Position numbers and translations under genes: made by a program. Below the pieces are notes generated by a model. It had not been told where the DNA came from. It was given only the letters and a program-made list of their open reading frames with translations, and made no database searches. This document shows positions 22,861-32,234 of a DNA stretch of 64,000 nt, piece after piece. The DNA is from Amaurobius ferox (taxonomy: Eukaryota; Arthropoda; Arachnida; Araneae; Amaurobiidae). The DNA lies in the NCBI GenBank assembly GCA_951213105.1, contig OX578142.1, positions 3,612,649-3,676,648 of the forward strand. The letters are read 5' to 3'. Position 1 is the stretch's first letter. Each line of letters starts with the position of its first letter.

Positions 22861-23966
22861 TGTCACATAGTGTTTTACAAAAATATGTAACATTGCTAAA
22901 TATTGGAGAGGAAGGCGACCTGCAAAGGACGGTCCCTAGCCCTGTTACAAATATGTATAAGGTTCCCCTCTGGCCACCTGCAAAGGGAACGGTCAGTGGA
23001 TTCGGACGGCATGCCAGCGGGAGGCTCATCCAAGATGGAGGAAAGCTACGCGGGTGGTAAGGGGCGCAACCGGACCCAGGTGTTCACGCCGGAGCATGGG
23101 ATCTTGACCGGCTGCACCGATAAATTCAGGGGCTTCTGAGCAAGCCCCCTGTCATGGTCTAGCCACTGGTAAAACAGTAACATTACACCTTCCAATAATA
23201 TTAAAGGGGTTTTAATCCTTGGAGCGAATGAAAATTTAAGAGGGAGGAGAGATCGACTTAGTAGATTTTTCAAGAGAGACAAATTTTAGTTGAAAAGTCG
23301 AGAGTGCCTTTTTACGAGTTGAGAGAGTGAGGTTGTTGATAATCGGTGCCGGAGCGGAGACGATGTTCCGCCGGTCCTCGTCATGTCATCACACTCGACC
23401 CCTTTCTGAATCCTGAATGGAAGGTAGGCCTTTTTGGCATCATGCAGTACTCATTTTTGATACTCTCTCTTCTCCTGTTTTTTTATCTCAACCTGAAAGT
23501 TATGTTAGGATATTTTTAATTGTTGAGAAGCATAGATAAGTAGATGTTGGGAATAGTAATTGAGGGATAGCAATGATTTAATGTTTAATTTTGATGTATC
23601 AATGTTTTTACGATGTATTAGTGATTTCTTTATAGGTACTAATGATTCACGAGATATTTAATGTTTAATGATCTAGCGCGTTAATGATTTACGATGTGTC
23701 AGTATTTTAAGGGAGCCACACTTTTGGACTCAAACCTTTCATATTTCTTTTAATTGTAAAATATGTAAATAAAACCTACTTTTTGTTATTTGTAAAATCT
23801 AATTGGTGTCCTCATTTCCAAACTACTTACTTACTTCTTACTTTAATTACTTCTTAATTTCAGATTAAACCTTATACGATCACATCAGCTTTTAACTTTA
23901 TGTTTTATGAACATATTAAGTATTTATAGCGTTCTGACCGAACGTGTGGAGATTAACCACGCAGCA
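22861..23966 (+). repeat. 3' long terminal repeat
   Basis: Starts TGTCACATAG, ends CACGCAGCA, and parallels the 5' LTR throughout, with substitutions and roughly 50 extra bases in its 3' half (around 23580-23690). AATAAA is at 23768-23773. The divergence from the 5' copy indicates an old insertion. Confidence 0.85.
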
Positions 23967-24220
23967 CATATATCAAATTAGAAATGTAAATTTGTGACAT
24001 ACCACAAAAAAGATAAACCTAGATGATAATGCATAGGATACCCAACCTCGTAGTAAGTACGACTACTTTATATGATCTCTGTGTAATGCTTTATGCTTTA
24101 TTTAGATGCATTTGCGATAAAAAAATTTGATACATATTAACATATTTTTGATCTGAACAATTTCCATCGTCAATTTGCTTATGATCCCTATTTTCAGTTA
24201 TGAAACAGCCGTAACCATAT

Positions 24221-24519
24221 CGCATATCTGTATCTTTAAAATCAACTGAATAGAATTATGATAAAGGAAAAAATCTGACTTGTGCCACTTTTCCGTACCA
24301 TGTGAATTTTTACAACAAGATCCCTATTTTCACTGATGAAACAGCCTGTACAGATATGCGACAGATCTGTATCTTGTACAGATACAATATACAGATATGC
24401 GATATGTTGTAAAGATCAGTGATCTTGTAAAAATTCACATGGTACGAAAAAGTGGCACAAGTCAGATTTTTTCTTTTATCATAATTCTATTTAGTTGATT
24501 TTAAAGATACAGATATGCG
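24221..24519. mobile_element. Hairpin (foldback) MITE with ~100-bp arms
   Basis: 24221-24322 (CGCATATCTGTATCTTTAAA...) is the inverted complement of 24421-24519 with few differences. The arms surround a ~98-bp loop that itself contains repeated ACAGATATGCG motifs. No coding capacity. Element family unknown. Confidence 0.8.
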
Positions 24520-24733
24520 GGTTTTTTTAATGATCTTGTTGCATTAAAAATAAATTTTTTCTGATTGATTAAAATTGTCTAAGGGGGTCGTTTAAAAATT
24601 AAAAAAGTGTAGCTTTTTAACATAAGCACTGAGTTTTCAAAATCTCAGGAGAGCCACAATCCGATAAAGTTATATAAAGGATTCACAAAGTCAATATAGA
24701 TATAACAACCTACAAGGCCGTCTTAAAGAAAAC

Positions 24734-24954
24734 AAGCATATGTCAGTTAGATGACTACAATTGGTTTGAGGTCATTTTAAGCCCCTTCTTCAGGTCAAAA
24801 GGACAGTATGCGCTCTTAATAACCGCCAAGAATGAACTGCCCAACGAACGGCAGTAGTGGTTGTTAAGAGCGCATACTGTTATTTTGGCCTGAAAAGGGG
24901 GGATTATAATACCATCAAAGCAACTGTAGTCACCTAACTGACATATATATGCTT
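24734..24954. mobile_element. Second hairpin MITE
   Basis: The left arm (AGCATATGTCAGTTAG, then ACAGTATGCGCTCTTAA) pairs with the right arm (TTAAGAGCGCATACTGT, then CTAACTGACATATATATGCT). The arms run about 24734-24822 and 24861-24954 with several mismatches and a short loop. Non-coding. Confidence 0.75.
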
Positions 24955-24992
24955 TCCTCAAGAAAGTTTTGTATGTCATTGTCTTACAAGCA

Positions 24993-25262
24993 GCAGTTTC
25001 GGAGTGAGATAACTGATTGGTTAAGTCATGGGGATTGTACTCGGAAGACCTGAGTTTGATTTCCTGCTTTGCCTAAACTGTTCCCGTGTATGAGCATGTT
25101 AAATTTGTGGGTTTGAAAGTCCTTCCGAGTGGTTGGTAGCAAAGAAAGGAGGGTCGGTTCCTGTGAATATCTCTTCCACTGGGTTCAGTCTAAATTAGAT
25201 GGAACTGTATCGGCGGACTAAGCGGATATCTTACACCTTCGGGTAGGTGCCTGGGTCAAAAG
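24993..25262 (+). mobile_element. SINE with tRNA-like head, same body family as the 5S SINE
   Basis: The 5' ~80 bp look tRNA-derived, with an A-box-like GATAACTGATTGGTTAAG and a B-box-like GAGTTTGATTTCC at suitable spacing. From about 25085 it parallels the body of the 5S SINE: GAGCATGTTAAATTTGTGGG, AGTCCTTCCGAGTGGTTGGT, CACTGGGTTCAGTCTAAATT. It ends in a shorter, diverged tail (CTTACACCTTCGGGTAGGTG, CTGGGTC). No target duplication is evident. The copy is old. Confidence 0.75.
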
Positions 25263-27327
25263 AAAGATATCAGCAATTTTATTTATTGTACGATAAATAT
25301 TTTTAATCTTTTTAGGCTTATATATATTTGTAAGCTAAGAGTTGATTAGGAAAATCCATATAGTTACTAAGCATCAATATTATAACATATAATAATTACA
25401 ATGGATTTTAATATAAGAATTTACTAGTAGCAAAGCTGTTAGTTAATAAAAAAAAATCTGAAAGTTAATACATGTTAACGCTTAATATCAACTCTTAACT
25501 ACCTATCTGTTGATTTTGACACAATAAATTAGAACAATGAACACAGCAATAATACAAAAGTATCCAAATACTATTGTCTATATTTAAATATTTTTAAATT
25601 AAATATGTAAATAAATTGATCATCACTATAACCACACGTTCAGCTAAATTAAAAAATTTTTAAATCAAAGCAATTTATAAAAAAATAATGTTTTTATGCA
25701 AAATTTGGATGACATGTTGGTGGACATTCCTTATCACAACTAAAACTTTAATATTTTTATCAGGAGGGTGGGCTGAGTATACCTAGTGTGTGTGTCCATG
25801 GGGGGGAGTTAGCTTCCTCTGGCCCTTGCCTGACTACGGTGCTGTGCCAAACATCGGGTGCTCACCAGGAATAAAGCTACCCCACAGGGTTTGCAACTTC
25901 AAACAGAATGGATAGCACCGTCACCTCCGAGAGACGATACCACCCACTGGGTTTGGAGCTTCCAAATGGTATGTAGAATCGAGGAGTCATTACAGATAAG
26001 ATCTCTTTAGATAGACAAAATACGTCATCTCTACTTCACGGTTATCATTTATAGTTATTACTGGAGGGAAACAGCTATTTTTTGGAAATGCCAATAACAT
26101 GGCTGTAAATATTCCATTTCTCTTTGAATTAGGTGGTCAGTCGAAAAAGTTCTGGTATCCAGGTGTTTTTGCCATTAGCGTAAACATGTTCCTGGGAGTG
26201 AAGATGAGCTTGGTTTGTGCGCGAGATACTTTAGGGAGTTGTGGTAAGGAAGATGTGAACAAGACTGAACTGAAATGAGACATTTACGTTGATAGGATTT
26301 TCTTTCAATTATTTTTATGTTTAAAAAATTTAATTTTTTGGTATTTAGTAAAATATGCAGTTAGAAAAATAATCTTGAAATTTCCCAGAGGGGGCACAGA
26401 CCCCTCTGGAAAAGTTCTGCGGGGGGTCATGCTCCTCTGCCCCCCCCCACAACACTTTATAACATAGTTGAATATTTTAACACTTTAGAACATAGTTGAA
26501 AAGTGTTTATTACTTCGTTCATTCTGTCTGTCTGTCTGTCCGTTAGCATGATAGCTGCCGTAAAAATGACTTTATCAAAATGAAATTTTAGTATGTTCTT
26601 CAAACGTCTGTGGGACCAATGGGAATATAAATAAATAATATCACCCAATTCGTTTTGAATTGAGCCCTGATTGAAAAAATGAAATACATTGAACTCTGTG
26701 GGACATAATTTTTCAAACATTTTTTAACCAAATTTAAAATTCACAAATTGCTTCGAAAGTTTTAGGAAATATTCAAATTATGCCATAAAATATATTAAAA
26801 AAATTTCAACAAAATATATATTTAGTAGTTTCTTAAATTAAAATGAAAATAATAATTACACCCTTTATATGAAGAGATCACGTGACCATTATATGAAGAG
26901 ATCACGTGACCCACTTCAAAATAAAATCTCATGCATCTTGTCTCAAAAATCGTGACTTTTAAAGTTCTTTTTAATTCATATTTAGTGTTGTATCCGTCCT
27001 AAAACCACTTTATTTTTGCTTAAATTCTGTGCATCTACATTCTGAAACAACGCAATTACAATATATTTGAGTTTAAATGATCATCAAATTTTGATTATTT
27101 CTACAATGAAGCCTAATTTTTACTTATGGAAAATGTAAACACCAAAAGATATAGAATGAGTTGTATAAGAATTGCTGCATTTCTTTAATCCAAAATTATT
27201 TAGCTCATGGCATCTGCAAAATAGCTGATATGAATGAAACATTCATTGATTTTACAAAGAGAAGCAGACCATTTTTTCAAAGAAGTTTTAAGCATAGAGT
27301 TAAATTACTTGTACCTCCATGGTTTAA
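25263..27327. other. Stretch without a recognised gene
   Basis: AT-rich DNA containing a GC-richer island at about 25765-25990 with no ORF, a C run at 26440-26450, and a TCTGTCTGTCTGTCCGTTAGCATGATAGCTGCC-like motif at about 26525-26565. The foldback element has a related motif near 37110-37150. A 26-bp direct duplication around TCACGTGACC lies at about 26872-26921. Nothing is readable as coding. Confidence 0.45.
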
Positions 27328-27715
27328 GTTTTTAAATAAAATAAATTATTATAGTATTGTGATGAATGAAAGGAATGGGAAAAAGTTTATGAATGAAATG
27401 CTGTTGTATAGAGCCAGGCGATTTATATTTCGATGACGTCATTTGAATAAATTTCCGTTGTTTTCGATGAAGTTTTCAAATATAATAAATTACTGTAGTA
27501 TTGTGATAATTTTAAAAATATTACTGAGGAATGTATCACATTATAGAGATGTTTAAACCAAGAAATTTATATTTCAATGTAGTCATTTCAATAAAATTCA
27601 TTTTTTTCGATGAAGTTTTAAATTTTCAAATATAATAAATTAATGTAGTATTGTGATAATTTTAAAATATATTACCTAGGAATGTATATCATTTTAGAGA
27701 TGTTTAAATAAAATT
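27328..27715. repeat. ~146-bp tandem repeat, about 2.5 copies
   Basis: The block AATTTATATTTC...GATGAAGTTTT...AATATAATAAATTA...GTAGTATTGTGATAATTTTAAA...TAGAGATGTTTAAA occurs at about 27421-27566 and 27567-27715. A partial older copy precedes it. Divergence is roughly 15 percent by eye. Non-coding. Confidence 0.7.
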
Positions 27716-28403
27716 GCATTGAAGTTGGAAAGTGTTCATAATCCATACTTTATGCATGATTGATCTTTCCTGTTGAAAATTAATGGGAGGACTATCTCAT
27801 TAATGTAGTCTTATTTCCTACCTTACTTTCAACATTTTTGCAATTTACATTGCCCACTTATTTCCAACAAGTAAAGAATTAAAGCACATTTCAATCTGAA
27901 ACTGCGTTCCCAATATTACATATATACCGGCATTCAGCCAATATTATATATATATATATATACATATAAAAATAAGTATATCACGAACGGAACTCCTATT
28001 TAAGTAAAGGAGAAAACAGAAACCTTACAGAGGATGTGGCGCATAGCAGCTCTGCATCCAGAGTGGAATACAAGGATATAAACAAGAAGAAAAAATAAGC
28101 GAGAACAGGAGTGACCATATGATTTGCATAGAATGGCTGGGGTGGATTGCGACACCCCTTTCCCGCTTAAAGCAGCTTTTACGACCCGGGCAACGCTCAC
28201 GGCACCAATGTAACTCAATGGTCAATCTCCCACATGTGCAAAGACAGAAGCACCCGAACGGACAAAAGAGCAAAGATGGAACCAAGCATGGAAGAGATAC
28301 ACCTTACTATCCAGCATGAAAACACAACATTTTATAAGGGAAAGTCGCACATGCGCGAAAAGACTTCAAGATGATAGGATCGCAGATATGAAAATATATA
28401 TGA

Positions 28404-29085
28404 TTAAGAATTCTCATTTAGAATCAAACAATGTACAATTTCTTTCTTTGAAAAAGGAATAGTAATAATGTTGTAAAAATATCTAGGGTAATTTCTTTTT
28501 AATGCATCATTTATTATTTTATTACATTCATGAATGCAGTCTTTTTTAAAAGTACTGTAGTTTCTGTTTCTTCTGAAGTACCCGATAATAATATTTCTGA
28601 ATATATTTTTAGTGAGGTTTGAATTCCAATCAATAATATTATTAATTTTGATATTGTATGAATTTCTCTTGTCGTGTATGGTTGTATAAATTCCATACTG
28701 TTGGTGCTTTCTTATTGACAAATCCAGGAAGTCTGTCGATCCATCCTCATTGATCGGGTTTTCAATTAAGTCCAATTCCCTTGGGTAGAATGCAAAATCT
28801 ATGTCAGGGGTGTTTGCATAACCCCCTAATATCACATCGTCAACATAACGGAAATAAGGTATTTCCGATAATAGATGGGTTCCTCTTTCATATTTGGATA
28901 GATAAATATCCGCCAATATTGATGAGCATGCACCACCCATGGGTATGCCTTTGACCTGTTTGTAGAAATGCATACCGTCATATAGTATGTTTTCATTTAA
29001 AACCAACTCAATCAAATCCAAATATCTTCTGAGAGTTATATATGGTTTTAAATTATACTCTTCATGTAATTCTTTCAAGATCATT
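28404..29085 (-). pseudogene. Penelope-like element reverse transcriptase, 5'-truncated (left copy)
   Basis: The frame ends naturally at 28404. Read from the palindrome centre it gives the C-terminal two thirds of a Penelope-like RT: LIELVLNENILYDG and FYKQVKGIPMGGACSSILAD (motif B and its lead-in), the catalytic FRYVDDVILGG, then STDFLDLSIRK and a C-terminal RNRNYSTFKKD...KRNYPR block. Order and motif forms fit PLEs rather than LINEs or LTR elements. N-terminal fingers are missing, because the copy begins at the palindrome centre. No GIY-YIG endonuclease follows the RT; the frame stops with NENS and enters a GC-richer 3' region. Codons upstream of 29085 come from the other arm. Confidence 0.85.
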
Positions 29086-29097
29086 AACAAACCTACA

Positions 29098-29779
29098 AAT
29101 GATCTTGAAAGAATTACATGAAGAGTATAATTTAAAACCATATATAACTCTCAGAAGATATTTGGATTTGATTGAGTTGGTTTTAAATGAAAACATACTA
29201 TATGACGGTATGCATTTCTACAAACAGGTCAAAGGCATACCCATGGGTGGTGCATGCTCATCAATATTGGCGGATATTTATCTATCCAAATATGAAAGAG
29301 GAACCCATCTATTATCGGAAATACCTTATTTCCGTTATGTTGACGATGTGATATTAGGGGGTTATGCAAACACCCCTGACATAGATTTTGCATTCTACCC
29401 AAGGGAATTGGACTTAATTGAAAACCCGATCAATGAGGATGGATCGACAGACTTCCTGGATTTGTCAATAAGAAAGCACCAACAGTATGGAATTTATACA
29501 ACCATACACGACAAGAGAAATTCATACAATATCAAAATTAATAATATTATTGATTGGAATTCAAACCTCACTAAAAATATATTCAGAAATATTATTATCG
29601 GGTACTTCAGAAGAAACAGAAACTACAGTACTTTTAAAAAAGACTGCATTCATGAATGTAATAAAATAATAAATGATGCATTAAAAAGAAATTACCCTAG
29701 ATATTTTTACAACATTATTACTATTCCTTTTTCAAAGAAAGAAATTGTACATTGTTTGATTCTAAATGAGAATTCTTAA
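29098..29779 (+). pseudogene. Penelope-like element reverse transcriptase, 5'-truncated (right copy)
   Basis: Identical in protein sequence to the left copy, including GIPMGGACSS, the YVDD catalytic box and the C-terminal NENS end at 29779. Reading back through the 12-bp spacer gives LTNLQ in this copy, resembling the FTN-type segment that normally precedes this part of a PLE RT. In the left copy it gives FVGLL. The spacer may therefore be native sequence of this right copy. Lack of divergence between the arms means the duplication is very recent, conversion-homogenised, or an assembly product. Confidence 0.85.
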
Positions 29780-30109
29780 TCATATATATTTTCATATCTG
29801 CGATCCTATCATCTTGAAGTCTTTTCGCGCATGTGCGACTTTCCCTTATAAAATGTTGTGTTTTCATGCTGGATAGTAAGGTGTATCTCTTCCATGCTTG
29901 GTTCCATCTTTGCTCTTTTGTCCGTTCGGGTGCTTCTGTCTTTGCACATGTGGGAGATTGACCATTGAGTTACATTGGTGCCGTGAGCGTTGCCCGGGTC
30001 GTAAAAGCTGCTTTAAGCGGGAAAGGGGTGTCGCAATCCACCCCAGCCATTCTATGCAAATCATATGGTCACTCCTGTTCTCGCTTATTTTTTCTTCTTG
30101 TTTATATCC

Positions 30110-30137
<28 letters not shown>
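30110..30137. repeat. TA microsatellite at the palindrome edge
   Basis: About 13 TA units follow the right arm directly. A similar tract lies at 27946-27962 on the left, so the Penelope-like insertion sits in or beside a TA microsatellite. Confidence 0.85.
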
Positions 30138-30140
<3 letters not shown>

Positions 30141-30532
30141 GTATGTGGAAAACCACACGTCTAGTAAAGACGCTAAGTAGGCCGTTCACGTAAAGTGGAG
30201 TAAGTAAAAAAAAATACATAATACAAGTAATTAAAATGAAGAGGCTTAAATTGAAATAATAACAAAAATTTATTCATTAAGATAAAACCTCATTTAGCAT
30301 ATTAACATCTGTAATTTCAATATACCAACATCCTTAGTGTAATACATTACGGTATATAAATTCCTTTCATTCAATTATCAAAATATGAGTTTTACAATTA
30401 TAAACCTATTAATGTACATTAAGGCACTAATCTTACATGCCATTGTCTTATTGGCCCAGGTTAACCTTATTTAGGGATCAGAGAGTCAAAAAGAAGCCCA
30501 GTGCAAAAATATGTATAGAGAATTGTCCTACC
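30138..30532. other. Stretch without a recognised gene
   Basis: AT-rich DNA with GTAAAGTGGAGTAAGTAAAA at about 30190-30209, which resembles the polypurine tract of the Gypsy element. Nothing else is assignable. Confidence 0.35.
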
Positions 30533-30664
30533 TCGGTCATCCCTGTCGATGCCGGACTTCTCGACGACTGGCTGCGGCGGCTCTGTCTGATCGGCTCCCT
30601 CCGAGATTCGTCGTACTTGCGACCGCTCGTTTTCACTCTCCAAATTCAAAATTTTAAAGTGCAA
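30533..30664 (-). CDS. Candidate first coding exon, unidentified
   Basis: A minus-strand frame starts MHFKILNLESENERSQ and continues through EGADQTEPPQPVVEK to GIDRDDR. It then meets CGAG|GTAGGA, a possible splice donor, at 30532-30533. The stretch is GC-richer than its surroundings and has a CCAAT box (TTGGCCAATTATGG complement) upstream near 30710. The product is charged and Pro/Gln-containing, with no recognised domain. It could equally be transposon or chance sequence. Confidence 0.2.
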
Positions 30665-30890
30665 AGTTGCTCTCTATCTCTTCCCCCTTTACAAGGCGCT
30701 CCTGTCCATAATTGGCCAAGTAAATTAACAGCTACGCCCTTCAGCTATATTATTGGTCAAGCCCCCCCCCCTGACATGTAAGATATGAAGTCTCCTGTTT
30801 TAAATCGTTGAAAGTTCTCACGAGAATTTTCCCAAGGTCCAAGTGATATGAATTGACCTCTCGGGTCAGGAAGTTCAACCCCTTCCGTTT

Positions 30891-30952
30891 TTTTACCGGC
30901 CACACAATTTGCTACCTTAAACCCTTGGGTTGGTCGTGTGGTCTGGGCCTTT
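30891..30952 (+). mobile_element. 62-bp retroposon tail stub with 14-bp target duplication
   Basis: TTTTACCGGCCACACAATTT...CTACCTTAAACCCTTGGGTT...GTGGTCTGGGCCTT resembles the last ~60 bp of the 5S SINE and R1-like LINE (CCGGCCGTCC, TACCTTACACCTTTCTGG, GACGGTCTGGGTCTC). It is flanked by perfect 14-bp direct repeats AACCCCTTCCGTTT at 30877-30890 and 30953-30966. This is an extremely 5'-truncated insertion by the same kind of machinery. Confidence 0.75.
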
Positions 30953-30966
30953 AACCCCTTCCGTTT

Positions 30967-31737
30967 GTCACAGCACCTAATGCTAACATGAACTTGAGAA
31001 GCCCCCTCTCATTTTCGAAACCATGTCCGGTGCAGCTGCGTTAGAGGGAGCGTTATATTTATTGCCTCACTGCATGAGGGACCGTCTTCTTAGGTCTACA
31101 TCCTCTTTCAAAAGAGCAATGTTATATTGGGATTGCAAAATTACAATATAACAATTACCCTTCTTCCCCCCCCCCCAAAATTTGGTGGGAAAAAAGCCAA
31201 TTACAACGTGTCAAGCTCATAGTTACTGCAGGCGTGTCCACTGTGTAGTCCAACAACTCGTCTTGCTCTCATCTGTATCTTCTGTAAAAATACACTATAT
31301 ACACATATACACAATTCATATTATCATATACACTATTACATGCCATTAAAAGAACACGAAAATACTATATAAAACACCATTCTCAACGTGTCTGAAAATG
31401 ACGATATCTGTGTCGTTCAGCTGTACTTAATAAAGATTGAAAGTTTATTCATATAAGCACAAGTTCGTCCACTGGTGATACATCTTTTTTTTATAGTTCC
31501 ACACAAGTTCAATGTGTATATCTGTAAAATTGTTCACATGTGGTAACCAAAATCACTTTGACTGTCAATTGGGTAATTGTTGGGAATCAGGGACTAACAC
31601 ATATGGCCCCTAATAATAGCACTTTGTCCCCTTGTAGTTATGGTGGAATCATTTTTTGTAGCACAACAACCTTGGCCGTACCTTTTCGGAAAAAGTGCAA
31701 AATATCTCTCCTTTGGAATATACACTGTACACTTGGG
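30967..31737. other. Stretch without a recognised gene
   Basis: Mixed composition. Contains a perfect 10-bp-stem hairpin (TGTTATATTG...CAATATAACA, about 31121-31154) and a C run at about 31166-31177. No believable coding sequence. Confidence 0.4.
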
Positions 31738-31989
31738 AACCGCTGAAATGTAAATCGCTCCACTGCTGGGACTCGTTGAAGAACTGGACCGCTGTCTAAC
31801 TGGAATTCGCTGAACTGTGAATCGCTGAACTGCTGGGACTCGCTGAAGAACTGGACCGCTGTCTAACTGGAATTCGCTGAACTGTGAATCGCTGAACTGC
31901 TGGGACTCGCTGAAGAACTGGACTGCTGTCTAACTGGAATTCGCTGAACTGTGAATCGCTGAACTGCTGGGACTCGCTGAAGAACTGGA
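31738..31989. repeat. 67-bp tandem repeat, about 3.7 copies
   Basis: Units start CTGGGACTCGCTGAAGAACT at 31766, 31833 and 31900, with a partial at 31967. A more degenerate unit precedes them. Each unit contains internal TCGCTGAACTG sub-repeats. Copies are nearly identical, so expansion is recent. Ser/Gln-rich frames across it on the minus strand are periodicity artefacts. Confidence 0.9.
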
Positions 31990-32234
31990 TTTGCATGCTG
32001 TTTAAATTTTTTTTTCTTTTTTTTGTTTAGGTAAATCAATACACATAAATGACACTTAGGCTCATTAATACACACTCTCATCTCTTAAAACTCTCCTAAG
32101 TATACTTTATAAAATTCACTATCCCTATTTTAATTTGGCACTCAGCACAAGAAACACTATAAAAAAAGGAACTCTTTTTTTCTCTTTTTTCTCAAACACA
32201 TTTAAATTTGGTAACATCCTCAAAATTACCCCAT

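Larger units (their letters stand above)
9739..23966 (+). mobile_element. Ty3/Gypsy LTR retrotransposon, old and inactive
   Basis: Two direct LTRs (9739-10791 and 22861-23966) enclose a primer-binding-site candidate, gag, protease, reverse transcriptase/RNase H and integrase in Gypsy order on the plus strand. A purine-rich tract abuts the 3' LTR. No envelope gene is seen. The ~14.2-kb span is much longer than a typical 5-8-kb Gypsy element. That is explained by a 5S-headed SINE at 17102-17483, a long non-coding 3' region, and apparent foreign pieces at 20.7-22.8 kb. The LTRs differ by many substitutions and indels. The bases outside the two LTRs do not match, so no target duplication is evident. 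Every gene is broken. Confidence 0.85.
28072..30111. repeat. 2.04-kb near-perfect palindrome with 12-bp spacer
   Basis: The arms 28072-29085 and 29098-30111 (1,014 bp each) are inverted copies, and the encoded proteins are identical over the arm. The spacer 29086-29097 is AACAAACCTACA. Outside the arms the left side continues into further 3' sequence of the element (28000-28071), whereas the right side passes straight into a TA microsatellite. The left side also meets a TA tract at about 27946-27962. Confidence 0.95.

Noticed and set aside
24325..24345. Hammerhead ribozyme core (CTGATGA) as found in some Penelope-like and other retroelements
   Set aside because: The required GAAA after stem II and the flanking stems are not found; no hammerhead was found around the Penelope-like copies either.
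28119..28319. Small gene antisense to the Penelope-like 3' region, and its mirror at 29864-30064
   Set aside because: Both are the same palindrome arm read in reverse in a GC-rich untranslated region; no domain or start context.
31796..32081. Ser/Gln/Phe-rich minus-strand proteins
   Set aside because: They are produced by the 67-bp tandem array in different frames.
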